A stretch of DNA of 64,000 nt, taken from the NCBI GenBank assembly GCA_015501585.1, contig JADNRY010000215.1, positions 40,641-104,640 on the forward strand. The letters run 5' to 3'. Below the pieces are notes generated by a model. It had not been told where the DNA came from. It ran no database searches and saw nothing but the letters and a program-made list of their open reading frames with translations. Both the position numbers and the translations under genes were made by a program. Positions 33,400-44,912 of the stretch are shown here, one piece after another (the first letter of the stretch is position 1; each line of letters starts with the position of its first letter). This DNA is from Rhodocollybia butyracea. Taxonomy: Eukaryota; Basidiomycota; Agaricomycetes; Agaricales; Omphalotaceae.

Positions 33400-34965
33400 C
33401 CTGAGGATGATCATTTGAGGTGTGGACAGGAAGCTGCGCCGTGACCACCTGTTCCGCACAAAGAGCACTCATGCACATTTGGGCAGTCGGGGCCTCGTGC
33501 GCACAAAGAGGTACGGGCATAATTGAAACAGTAGTTCCGGCCCGCAGCACTGATGAGGCTATTGGGGTATCGGGAATCATTGGTGAGTCGCGCACAGGGG
33601 CGACCAGCGATTGTCTTTTCTGCGGAGCAGCTGATCGGGCGACAACCGGCTGCTCCGCAACGAAAGCACGGGAGACTGGATTTTGGGTATGGAGACAGTC
33701 ACTGTCCTGACTTCCCGCGGCTGTTGGACGCGCGACCCGGCCCAACACTGGAAGCCACTGATCTAGAGGATAGGGAGTCCTCCACAGCCACCCTAGTCCA
33801 AACGAGATCCAATCGAGCTTGGTCATAGATGCCAATGTCGATGCGGTTATCCACAGATACGGCGTGACAGAAATCCGCGTCGTAGCGCATGGCAAGCTTC
33901 CAGTCCACACTCCGTCCAATGTTCACGCAATTTCCAGCATGAGCCTCCCACCTGGCCCCAACCACAGGCCCCTGTATCTCCACAACCGCCTTGACCAGTG
34001 ATTCCAGACATCCCTGCCAATCATGAGGAGCAAGGGCAAACTCCCCAGTTCTGTCGGCGGGGGCCTCTGATGAAGTCAAGGCACCAGTGGTGGCGTCAAA
34101 GGCAAATGCAGTGGACTGATTGGCCAGCAACAGAAGCGGCAGCGGGACGTAATCATACTTCAAAACAAGCTTCCTGACCTTCTCTGGGATACCTGAAGGA
34201 AAGGTATAATGAGCAAGCAGCTCCAGACAGGGGAAACAGTCAGAACCCGGGCGTTCCGAGTACAGAAGGGACCTGTACATCCCAAAAACCGAAGGAACCA
34301 GGATGTCCCAAAAAGAAAACAGTGGAAGCTATGTTCCATTTACCGAAGGAGCCCAAATGCTCCCTTTATTCCGTATACCGAAGGAGCCCAAATGCTCCCT
34401 TAAGGGCCAGAGTGGCCGAAACCGGAGATAAAGAAGAAAGGAGCTCACCTGTATTGAATCTGTCGCCTACGTATCCAATCTCAATAGCTGGTATTACCAT
34501 CTTGTTGCCTTTCACAGGTGAGGAAGAGGAAGAAGACACAGATGAAGCACCCCGTATCCCAGCCTCAATGCAGGCAGCTATGTGTGCCTCCATGTCCTCC
34601 CGCGTGCTAAAAGTGAGCCCCTGGGAGACCATGAATGGGTTACTTGCATTCGTGTTACCTGGGAGCGCCGCCGTACCGCCAGGATTTCCAGGGTGAGCAT
34701 GCCCAGCCGCGCGGGTAGCCGCAGTCGGCGATCCCCCTGATGGAGTCGAACCTGCATTGGCAGGGCCAGATTGTCGAATTGTCGAGGAATCGACACCAGT
34801 GTCTGATGAGCCAGTTGACGAGCGAGGAGCCGATGAAGATGAAGGCGTGGTAGCAGAGCCGGGTGCACGCTGCTGCGATGATGGATTTTCGCCAGGCATA
34901 GGAAAATTGTTCAGATGACCCGGTGGGGCGTTATGAGCAGGAGGTGCGTTATTACTGACGGCCAT
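33400..34965 (-). pseudogene. Gag-like ORF of the YR retrotransposon with CCCH and CCHC zinc motifs
   Basis: The start is ATG at 34965 (MAVSNNAPPAHN). The N-terminal 130 residues are Pro/Ser/Thr/Gly-rich and disordered. A conserved core (MVIPAIEIGYVGDRF; then 34250-33890 PEKVRKLVLKYDYVPLPLLL and WQGCLESLVKAVVEIQG) follows after a frame break around 34300-34400, possibly an unspliced intron with a duplicated GGAGCCCAAATGCTCC. A TGA at 33699-33701 interrupts the frame, which then continues to 33426-33530, encoding C-x8-C-x5-C-x3-H (a CCCH zinc finger) followed at once by C-x2-C-x4-H-x4-C (a retroviral-type knuckle). The pair suggests binding of element RNA. Gag identity is inferred from position and zinc motifs. 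Confidence 0.72.
34332..34402. repeat. Short tandem duplication in the Gag region
   Basis: TTTACCGAAGGAGCCCAAAT and GTATACCGAAGGAGCCCAAA form two head-to-tail copies about 38 bases apart, each including CCGAAGGAGCCCAAATGCTC. They lie in the stretch that breaks the Gag frame. Confidence 0.6.
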
Positions 34966-34997
34966 CGTAGGATAATTATGCCAGAATAAATAAGAAG

Positions 34998-35154
34998 AGA
35001 AACAGAGAGTCAGACCGATGGTCTGTTTTGTGTGCACTGGCTGCGGCGACGAGTCGGTGACTGTGAGCGGGAACGAAAAAGCGCAGCACGGGTTTCCGCT
35101 TCCCGCTCCGCTGGACGTTGATGCCGTGCTTGGTCACCACGGCATCTGGCACAT
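34998..35154 (-). repeat. A1 repeat, 5' end of the YR retrotransposon
   Basis: GAGTCAGACCGATGGTCTGT through GGCACAT, matching A2 at 30271-30411. It includes the palindrome-like CAGACCGATGGTCTG. As the upstream terminal repeat it should contain the promoter. Confidence 0.85.
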
Positions 35155-35221
35155 AGCCTTGGCCGGGGCTTTTGAGCCGTAGCCGGGGCTTCTGAGCCGG
35201 GCCCCAGCCGGCACAACACTA
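35155..35221. mobile_element. hAT-type MITE, right part
   Basis: AGCCTTGGCCGGGGC to GCCGGCACAACACTA, the inverted counterpart of TAGTGATGTGCCAGC at 27565. Followed by GTTTCTCT (35222-35229), the second target copy. Confidence 0.85.
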
Positions 35222-35629
35222 GTTTCTCTAGTTCACACTCTCGCACTACAAGTAACGCCTCTATTCCACGAAATAACATGCACTAGTCCTAGCTGCTGGA
35301 CGATACAATTCCGAATAGCAGTTTCTTATCCTTGTTATCAATCTCATTTCCGTTTACCCAATTAATCTGTCGCAAATGAGTAAATGAGAGCAGAACCCGA
35401 ATAGTTCAATACCTGATCACACGAACATTATATGTATGCATATCGCGTATGCATATCCTCATTGGCAGTGCACACTCGCATTGGTTTTTTTTTTTACATT
35501 CGTTTCCTCTCCTCAACAGTCTTGACCACTCACAAGTTGACTAGTGACTGCTTTTCCGCCGAGATAAATATGTAGAACCCATGATGTGGCGCAGCCTGAA
35601 GATTGACAGCTCTATCGATATCAAGCTAG

Positions 35630-35748
35630 GTCACGCAGCGCTCAAGAATAACAGATGTCAAGTTATCTGATGGGCCAGAATTATCCGTTCACGTTGGTGC
35701 AACGTGGTGGACGTGTTATCGGATTGTCTCTCTTGAACCACTTCGACG
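35630..35748 (+). promoter_or_regulatory. Conserved upstream region of the NLR
   Basis: AGGTCACGCAGCGCTCA and the sequence after it are shared with the pseudogene copy at 4.9 kb up to the start codon. So this part was duplicated with the gene and includes the 5' leader. No TATA box is obvious. Confidence 0.45.
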
Positions 35749-38700
35749 ATGGGACAAAGCTACGAATTGAAGAGTGAGTGTAATCCAGTCTCATTGTAAA
35801 GCGCATACTCACCGAGATCATGCAGTTATAAGCGTCAGCGAGGTCGACTTAAGGCGGAACTTTATTATACGCCATATCCCGGGTCATGATACCCCGAAAC
35901 TCTACATCGCGATTGACATTGATGGAAAGAGGGTTTATCAGACAAACCCAAGCAGAAAGTGGAAGGCCATGTGGAACCAGATTTGCACTCTGTAGGTCCA
36001 TCCACTTAATCAATGGTGAACGTAGGATACTGAAGTTGCGTAAGATCGGTGGATAGTCCATCTTCACTCATCACTTTACAGATTCTCCATAAATCGAAAT
36101 GTGTGGCCAAAAAGGTGATGGAGATTGATCAGCTGCTTGGAAAGGCTGAGGGACCGAAAGGTGAGCTAACAATCATTTTATTTGCACCCCGTCTAATACC
36201 AATCTTGTAGATTTCTCTGTTTTGCTCAACTTTGTGAAGGAGAAGAGCGCAACGGACACGCCGAGACCCATACTTGTTGTGCGTATGACCTCCATTGGCC
36301 ATGTCCAAGCTGGGGCACTCGCTCTTGCCAATGCGACAGAAGATATCGGGACTCTGACAAGCACAAGTACAAGTTCTGCAATAGTGGATATTGGAGTGGC
36401 CAACAGTGATCTGTTGTCTGGCCTGAAATCCTTGCTCTCCAGGCTCCAGATTGTGCTTGTTATCGGGGCTGAGCTCGCTAAGGCCAGGAATTGATGTACT
36501 GTTTGTTCAATATTTTACTGATGCGTCCCGATATAGATCCATCATTATTCTAACATGGCATTGAAAGTCCTGAGCTCGGTGTACGAGGTAACCTGCCGTT
36601 GAATAGTTTCATGTATAGGCTAATCGCAATTAGGCCGTAAAGAAGCAGAAGGAGACGGACAAGAATGTCGGAAAACTGGTCCAGACTATGGCTGATGTCT
36701 TTTATTTCGCCGAAGAGATCGAATCAGTAGTATTTGAAAAAATCAAGCGTTTTGAAAAGACAATCTATGCATTAGTCAAACAGACGGAAGAGTGTGCCTG
36801 GTTCATTCGGGAATATACTGGCCATGGATTCAGTGGTACATACATTGAAGGTGTTCTTTCATCACGCTGATCAAATTAACAGGCAGACTCCTCAACAACG
36901 TTCGCTCAGAATACAGTGACAAGATCGAAGATTTTATTACTGTGTTTGGGAAGCTTAGGGAATCTCTCGACAGGGGAACAACGATGGAAATTTTGTCTGT
37001 AGTGGAAGAGACTGGTGAGTACAAGTTGTTGGATCTGCACTTGCGAAATACTCATGTCCGACCTTAGCTCAAACCCAGAAGCTTAATAGCCTCAAGCCGG
37101 CGGACATGAACGCGAGTTTGCGCCCTGTATGCTTACCCGGAACTCGCCAAGAATTACGAGATTTGATTACGAACTGGCTCGTCACACCATCAGATGTCAA
37201 TGCGGTCAGTCCTGGCAATATTTTCTGGTTGTCAGGTGTTGCAGGGGCAGGAAAAAGTACAGTAGCCACCTCAATCTCTGAATACTTCCGAGAATTGGGA
37301 CGGCTTGGTGCATTTCTGTTCTTCACCAGAAATAAGAGTGACCCTGCCGATGTCATTCGCACAATTGCATTCCACCTGGCGCACTCGAATATCCATGTGG
37401 CATCTGCTATCTGTGCTGCCATTGATGAAGATCATGCCTTGATTGACTCCCCCATCCATACACAATTCCAGAAACTCCTTCTTGCCCCACTCACTAAATC
37501 ACAGAATCATATCCATGGCCCAATTGTTATTGTGCTAGATGCCCTGGATGAATGCGGGAATGCAGAATCCCGGCGGACTCTTATCTCTCTGATCTCAGAT
37601 GAGTTTTTCAAACTCCCTGCTGCAGTTCGCTTCTTTATTACCAGTCGCCCCGATTCCGATATTGCATCAAAATTTGAGATTCAACAGAAGATTACCAAGC
37701 ACTTGCTTGATATTACAATGCCATCCAGCTTCACAGACATCCGCATCTACCTCGACAATGAGATGAGAGAGATACGGCAGGAGCAAGGATTGGCTACTAT
37801 CTGGCCAGGGGAGTTGACAATGGAAGCTATCACCAAGCACTCCTCAGGTCTCTTCATTTGGGCCTCTACGGCTACAAAATACCTTCGGGAATCATTTTAC
37901 CCTAATGAAGCACTTAAGAGCCTTTTAGATAACAGTCAGACCACACTTGATGATCTTTACACTGGAGCACTAAAAGATGCGGGACCGTGGAAAGACCCAA
38001 TGTTCACCAGAGAAGCTCAGGCAGCGTTGTCTGTAGTGGTGCTTGGGAAGGCTCCAGTATCTGATTCAATGATTGATGCACTCCTGGGTTTGGAACCAGA
38101 ACACTCATCTAGCCGCATCTTCAAAAAGCTTAGATGTGTCGTGCAATGGGCTCCTGGACAGGATGTAAAGATACTCCATGCATCCTTCTCTGACTATCTC
38201 ACAGACCATGGTCGTTCTGGTGACAAACCATGGTTTGTTGACCCATCTATCTTGGAACCCCAGATTGCGCAAGGGTGCTTGCATATCCTGGAGAAAGAAC
38301 TTCGATTCAATATCTGTGAATTTGAAGACTCGCATATCTACACCACCAAAGTCCCAGGCCCATCTGAATGCATTACAGACCTATCCAAATGCATTACAGA
38401 TCACATTACAGATCACATTTTTCCCCAGTTATTCTATTCAAGCTTGTACTGGGCCAGTCATCTTGCAGTTATTGGTTCTGGTACCCCCATTAGTTCTGTT
38501 ACCCGGCTTCTTCCAGATGGCCTCCTCGAAGACCTGAAGGATCTGATGTATACCAAATTTCTGTTTTGGCTTGAGGTCCTCTGTGTACAGCAGAAAGTTG
38601 GAGTTGCAATAGATGCACTTGAAGCTGTGGCCAATCTTGCCAAAGTGAGTTTCTGCACAGTTACTTGACACTAACATGGCTGGTTTTAATTGTTTATATA

Positions 38701-41070
38701 GAATTACTGGCATGAGGAGGAACTTGCAGATTTTGCAACCGATGCAGTCAAGTTTGTGCTCAGATTTGCCCCTGTCATCTCACATAGTGTGCCCCACATC
38801 TATCTTTCAGCACTCCCCTTTGCACCAAGTGAGTCAAAAGTCAAGAAGCAGTATTCTTTCTGGCTTGTTCCAAGTAAAACAGTGGGCATACAAAGCTCTG
38901 TGAGTGGTCAGTGGCCAAGACTGCAAGCAACAATTGAGGGTCACAGCGACTGGGTTTGGTCTGTTGCTTTCTCACCTGATGGGAATCATATTGCTTCAGG
39001 GTCTGCTGACAGAACACTGCGGGTCTGGGATGCTCGCACAGGTGATCTACTTGTAGGCCCATTCAATGGACACAATGACATAGTCAGGCATGTTGCCTTC
39101 TCATGTGATGGCAAAAACATTGTGTCTGGCTCCGATGATGGAACTATGTGTGTATGGGATGCACAAACAGGTAAAACCATTGGCATTCCATTGATAAGAC
39201 ATACAGACAAAGTGACTTCTGTCTGCTTCTCTCCCAATGCAAGGCAGATTGCATCTGCATCTCTAGACAAGACCATTCACATTTGGGATTGGGATGAACA
39301 CAGTGAGGGCAATACAATGCCTTTGGTCATCAAGCATGCAGCATCAGTGTGTGCTGTTGCTTTTGCACCTGACAGAGGCCATGTTGTTTCTGGCTCAGGT
39401 AGCATTGTCAGTCCTAGCTCAGATGGCAATTTGGTGCAAGTATGGGACACACAAACAGGAAAACTTGTCACTGGACCACTGAAAGGACATACTCAATACA
39501 TCCGGTCTGTTGCTTTCTCACCTAATGGGAAACACATTCTGTCCTTGTCGCATGAAGCAGCTCGCATATGGGATGCATGTACAGGCACTGAGATTATCAC
39601 AATCCCTACTCCTATTGGTACAAATGCTTATTCTGCTGCCTTTACTCCTAATGGGAAACAGATTGTAGTGGGATATAGTGATACATTGCTGCGCATTTGG
39701 GATGTGCAAACAGGTGCACTTGTCTCAGCCCCAATTGATGGCCACAGTGGGGCTGTCCTGTCTGTCTCTGTGTCCCCTGATGGAATGAGAATTGCCTCAG
39801 GTTCAAATGACAAGACCATTCGTGTCTGGGATGCATATCAAGAGCTCTCAGCAGCACTCAAAGTGGACACTCAATACATAGGGGCTAATGACCAAGGGAC
39901 TGCACAAATGTATCATCCAAGGTACACAGGACATACAAATACTGTCCATTGTGTTGCTTTCTCACCCAAGGGGACCATATTGCTTCAGGATCTTGGGATA
40001 ATACAGTCTGCGTGTGGGATGCATGCACAGGGACCATTTTCACTGGGCCGCTTCATGGACACAAAGATCTGGTCCTTTGCATTGCTTTTTCCCCCAATGG
40101 AGAACAGATTGTCTCAGGGTCCCAGGACACAACTATTCGGGTATGGAATGTGCAAAATGGAACTATGGTTGCTGGCCCATTTGAGGGACACAGCAAGTCA
40201 GTATGGTGCATTGCATTCTCACCACATGGTGACCAGATTGTATCTGGCTCTGTTGACAAAACAGTCTGTGTATGGGATGTAGAAACGAGTTCATTGGTCT
40301 TTAGATTGACCAATGTGCATACTAGCACTGTGCTCTCTGTTGCTTTCTCGTCAGATGGTGGGAAAATCAGGTCTGCATCAAAAAAATACTGCTAGGGTGT
40401 CGGATGCACAAACAGGAGCATTGGTGGAAGGACCATTCAAATTTCAAGTGCCTGACCCGACCTACCGCGTTATATTCTCCCCTGACGGTCAACTGATTGG
40501 GGCATCTGGTAAGGACAGTGTGGTGCGGTTCTTCAATTTAAGGTCATCGGATCTTAGGCAGTTAGAAGGGCATACTGAGGCAGTCCGGGCCCTGGGTTTC
40601 TCTCAGGATGGAAAGTGGATTGTGTCTGGATCTGATGACACAACTGTGCGCGTGTGGGATCTGGAGACCAGGAGTCTTGCAGCTGGCCCATTTGAAGGGC
40701 ACCAACATATAGTATACTCTGTTGACTTCTCACCTGACCGTAGGCGAGTTGTCTCAGGTTCCTATGATTCATCAATCCGTGTCTTTGAGGTATGTGCTTG
40801 CCTCTATTCATTTTACAAGATTTAAATACGGTTGTGAAACAGACCACTCCAGATGACATTTTGAAGAATGCACTCAGAGCAGGCTCACTTGGTAAAGATG
40901 GGTGGCTATTGAACTCAATGGCTCAACCAATACTCTGGGTTCCACCATGGCTGCACCGCGGCCTGTATTTTCCACAAAACTCGGTTGTCATTCATAAAGA
41001 TGGCACGACAAAGCTGGATTTCACGCACTTTGTTGAAGGAACAGCTTGGAAAGAGTGTGTGGATGTGTGA
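35749..41070 (+). CDS. STAND/NLR protein: C2-like, helical, NACHT, 14 WD40 repeats
   Basis: Ten exons: 35749-35773, 35826-35991, 36045-36160, 36211-36482, 36537-36587, 36634-36835, 36883-37014, 37068-38644, 38702-40789 and 40843-41070 (about 1,618 aa). The N terminus (MGQSYELKI, LYIAIDIDGKRVYQTNPSRK) looks like a C2 fold. A helical region follows (VFYFAEEIESVVFEKIKRFE, QTEECAWFIREYTGHGF). The NACHT ATPase has Walker A GVAGAGKST (37235-37261) and Walker B VIVLDALDEC (about 37525-37557). About 14 WD40 repeats fill 38936-40789, enough for two seven-blade propellers. The tail WVPPWLHRGLYFPQN is typical of agaricomycete NLRs. NLRs sense non-self and trigger cell death or defence; the ligand is unknown. 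Oddities: a GC donor at 36483, and frame slips near 39970 (one base lost) and 40385 (A7 tract) that cancel. They are either pseudogenising mutations or sequencing errors. Confidence 0.88.
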
Positions 41071-43360
41071 GTATGCTTGAATTAGGGTTATGTATATTTT
41101 GTAAAGTACTAAACTACGTGATCCACTGTCTTCCTCAACTTCTCAATGACTGTGTCCAATAAATTTCCTATTTAGTGTTTTAGTTGCTATACCACTTCTC
41201 CGATCGGTCCGCTTCCATACTTCCATCCTTTTGCAGCTGGTTTGTCCACAAGTAAATGGGTAAGTTTACTGCTGAAGCGCTGAAACTTTGTAGTAGCTCT
41301 ATTCTAGTCACTGTATCTACCGCCAAAATGGCCAAATGTCCTATCATCAAGTCCTCCAATGTCTCTGTCGTCCTTATCCGAATTGGCAATCATCCAAGCT
41401 GTAGTGGTAGCAGTATGCTGTCGCTATGGAATCAGCTCGGAGTCTCATGGCCTTTTCCAATTGTACTCTTGGAACTGTATAGAGATGATGGATGAACTTG
41501 AATATGTTCTACCGTCTTATATAATTGCAAGAAAAGTCGAGTAATACTCTCCTCATTAGGAAATTAAATAAAGTCGTTCCGCAGAAGATTATGGCACTTA
41601 TATAACAAGCTCCTTCTTTGCCTACCGTCCAATTTCTATCTTTCCTTCCTTACTGAAAGGCTGCACTTTTCTCAGATAAATTGGGAACTTTCCAGGCACG
41701 ATGCGTGTTCACAAGTGAATGGGATGGCTGTGAACAGAAAGTGGGTAGGACTGAAGAGGTGCAGTGGAGGTGTCGGTAGAGATGCAGGAATCAGGAGAAA
41801 GCGAGAGAGACAGCCCGGGAGGAATTGGGAAGGAAAGGAAAGTTTGTAGAAAAAACATCGGTTTGGAAACATCGGTTTTTTGGCATTTGTTGGCCTTGTC
41901 CGTACTTTGCATGCCCATCGTCACTGTTGCCGGCGATGACAACGTTTAAGCTTGGGTTACCGTCTTTAGCAACCGAGGATAGGTAAATCTCTCCTCTGGT
42001 TACTTTACTTTATCTGTTCTTTTCAATTGCCAATCCGTATTTCAATTCCAACTCCGCCACTACTGAATCCAACATGCACCACCCCTGACTCCCCATTCCC
42101 CATTTCCCGGTCGACTCTCATCTATGGAAATCTCATTATCGGATTCTAGGCCTGCCTGCTTTGTCATCTCATGGTGTAGGAACTGTGCTGCCGCCGATTT
42201 CACGATGTGTAGTTGCGAGAGCCCTGAGACTAATATCTGGATCTGGATCGGGATCGGGATTGGTTGAAGGTGGGTGTGGATTGAGGTTGGGCTTGTTGAA
42301 GCCAGATAATGGTTGGGGTGCAACTGAATACAGCATTGGATAAGTGGGTGAGACAGGTCTACCCTTTCATGAGGACTTGTCCTTTTATTACTATCCACCC
42401 AACTGAGTACGTAGGAGGTTAAATTCGCCAGAATAAGACTACATTCACATGTGTGTTGGCTCTTCAAATAATGGAAATTGCTAGAGAAAAGCAAAAGTAT
42501 TTGAAGTAGCTACTGGAACAATCCAAAGATCTACAACCTTGTATTCATTTCTTGCAGCGAAACAGCGAGTAAAAAGACAATTAATATCTCATGACTTCCA
42601 ATCTCCTCCCGGTCCTATTGTCAATACCTGACCCATGAGATCCTGTATTTTATTCCCCGTGCTCAATAGGGCAACTAAAAGCTTTTTGAATACACTGACA
42701 TTCTTTCTACATACGAAGATCAAGCTACATACCCACTGCTGGTGATCCTGTCACCCTTCCGCATGACTAAATCTCCTTGATGCACATCCGATCCCGGCTG
42801 ACATATATTGGGGCATAAGGGAGGAGCGGGAATAAACTTCTCTATTTTCTATTCTTTGCCAGGCCATTAGTCACTGAGGTAAGATCTTGTCAGCGAAATT
42901 ATCACTATTGGGAAGAACGACTTACATTCTGGATAATTTTAGGACTCTCATATCCTTGACCACGAGAAAGGGCACCACCCATATTGATTCAATATATACA
43001 TTGTTCTGGTAGTGCGTCCTGGCTTGCAGGCGATGAAAGGTGGAGGTGAGGAGAAGATGTCGGGACAATGTATGGTCCTGCAGGGGCCAGATGCTAGATG
43101 AATTGTAAGCCTCCACTATCCCTTGAGTAATGAAAAACTAACCTCGTATACCTGTCCAACTGGTTGTCTTCATCGGAGGTGTAGTAGCAGAAACATAAAT
43201 GTCTTCAACTAAGGTATGACCTCGAAGTGAAGCAGTAACAAGTACAGTAATGATTGGAACATGTGAAATACGTTTATTGATTATCTGAAGAGCATTCTTG
43301 AACGAGGCTATTGAGTAAGGAGAAGTTCGATGCTGAGTGGGCACTGAGTTCCAAAATCAG
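41071..43360. other. Gene-free interval
   Basis: 2.3 kb with several open frames up to 144 codons but no recognisable domain and no consistent splicing. A small (GGATCT/GGGATC)n-like tract is at about 42235-42265. I see no repeat shared with the rest of the window. Confidence 0.4.
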
Positions 43361-43429
43361 TTATACCAAAGTGAAAGCGATTGCAGTAAAACAACACACA
43401 GGCTCGAGAAGGATCACACGATATGATCT

Positions 43430-44440
43430 TACCTTCATTACCTTCATAATGATGGTGACGATCGCCTTCAGAGCCGTCGTGTAGATGCCTTCCTCCTTCT
43501 CCGTGACAATGCCAGTCCCTTCCTTGTTGTTAATGGTTGTGTCCGTGTACAGGGCTAGATCCCAAGGCCTCACGTACGCCGAGTCCAAATCTAAACCCAC
43601 AATAATGTCGTCGTCGGCATTGAGTGAAGATCTCTTCAGCGACACATGAGGATATATCGGAGAAGCTAGTGGTATTTTCTTCCTCGAAGGTTTATGAAGA
43701 GGATTGGGAAGGATAGAGAAGGGGCCAGAAGGAGGAAGGGTTGATCTAGTGGAATCATGTTACATTAAACGGATTCACCAAGCCGATGGCGAAGAAGTGA
43801 CTCACGGAAGTCCCACCCGCCACGGAGATGGCTTCCTCATCCACGACTGACAATTTTCCTCTTAAACTCTCCAGGGTTCTCCCGTCATTATCTCCCAGTC
43901 GAGATCCGCCAGAACACCCTTATCCTCGACTATGCTAACTTCTCGCTCATCGCTGCCCATAAGATTAGTACGCGCTGGGTTACAAAAGATTTTCGTGCAT
44001 GTGTCCTGATGAATGCCACATCCGGGATTTGGCTTTGAAAGTGTGTGAGAGACGGCGGGTTTGAGTGGTAGATGTATGCTGCGAAGGTTTATTCTGCGAT
44101 TTTCGGAAGGCTTGCAAAAGGATGAGACCGTCTATAATGGCGTTTGTGGTGGCAATTACTGGGATAGAGGTTTCAGCCATCTCTGTGGGGTGTCACTGTC
44201 AGTTGAAGATGCCAGCCGCAAAGACACGACTATTACCTTTATGGTACCTCCCATCGTGTTTTCTCCTCAATCCCGTAAGCTGGCTAAAAGCGCAGGCACA
44301 GTTTGGATGGGACGGTCGCAAATTCCAGTGTATCGTCATCGTCCTTCAAGTTGTTGAACTCTATTGTGTCATGACCGCTGGATAGACGAGCGAAGAGGAT
44401 AGACACTGAAATATTCAAGCTGACATCAAGGATCTTCGTA
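43430..44440 (-). pseudogene. UBA2: UBA2-like SUMO-activating enzyme subunit, C-terminal relic
   Basis: Minus-strand blocks appear in UBA2 order. About 44440-44300 has ARLSSGHDTIEFNN and KDDDDTLEF; about 44275-44240 has YGIEEKTRWEV; 44182-44100 has IPVIATTNAIIDGLILLQAF, the signature near the adenylation-domain end. About 44040-43960 has SKPNPGCGIHQDTCTKIFCN followed by PARTN; about 43940-43840 has VSIVEDKGVLADLDW and RGKLSVVDEEA from the ubiquitin-like domain. A basic/acidic tail (SLKRSSLNADDDIIVGLDLD, about 43645-43560) may be the C terminus. UBA2 with AOS1 activates SUMO in the nucleus. Blocks lie in different frames with stops between them, and the N-terminal two thirds, including the catalytic Cys region, is not visible. 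The MITE at 44913 lies just upstream. The relic was identified by remembered family motifs, not by search. Confidence 0.75.
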
Positions 44441-44904
44441 CCTGGCTCCCAATGACAGCTTCCGTTGGTCCTTGATCTCCTCGAGAGCAACACGAGTGCC
44501 CGCCGCATAGGTAGAAGCAACAGGCTGGGTAGAGTGGCCGTTGGACAAAAAAGCCAGATTGACGTGATCGAGGCTTCGGACCGAGATGAGATGGGCGCTT
44601 ACCTAGACGCTTGTATGTTCAACCGTGTTCCCATCTTGCATTCCAACTAAAAGCCACAGCTCTGGATCAGAGCTATGAACTCTCAAGTACTTCCAGGCGT
44701 CTCTCAATATTCCAATTCCCAGTACTCTATCAATACCATTACCCGAGCTGCGGTTCGGTAAACAGAGGATTACGATGGATGCGGATGTACAATGGGTTGG
44801 GTTGGAATGGACGGAATGCAGCAACTAGGACCGAATTTTGCCAATGCTGCCCATATTTGACAACAGCTACGGCACATCGATATTTTGGGGATGTCGAGGA
44901 GGAG
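44441..44904. other. Unassigned interval upstream of the UBA2 relic
   Basis: May hold further decayed UBA2 exons (a minus-strand frame near 44700 reads AWKYLRVHSSDPELWLLVG), but I cannot match this to the family. Ends at the 8-base duplication ACAGGACC. Confidence 0.35.
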
Positions 44905-44912
44905 ACAGGACC

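Larger units (their letters stand above)
28071..35154 (-). mobile_element. Tyrosine-recombinase retrotransposon with split direct repeats
   Basis: Minus-strand order is Gag-like, RT, RNase H, tyrosine recombinase. The repeats are split in the A1-ORFs-B1A2-B2 layout, as in Ngaro/PAT-type members of the DIRS order. A1 is at 34998-35154, A2 at 30271-30411, B1 at 30412-30508, and B2 at 28071-28136 plus 29980-30018, itself split by a later insertion. The internal A2|B1 junction reads GGCACAT|TCCAGCG; the outer ends of the element are TCCAGCG (left) and GGCACAT (right). So circularisation would recreate the internal junction, as the model predicts. There is no target-site duplication, also as expected. 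Without the nested 1.84-kb element it is about 5.2 kb. Frameshifts and stops show this copy is dead. Confidence 0.88.

Noticed and set aside
32711..33919. 402-codon minus-strand frame
   Set aside because: Long but overlaps the RT and the zinc-motif Gag frame, which carry the recognisable motifs; this frame has none.
36830..37024. Minus-strand frames opposite the NLR exons (also 38986-39276, 40053-40328)
   Set aside because: Shadows of the NACHT/WD40 coding strand; the sense strand has the domains and splice sites.
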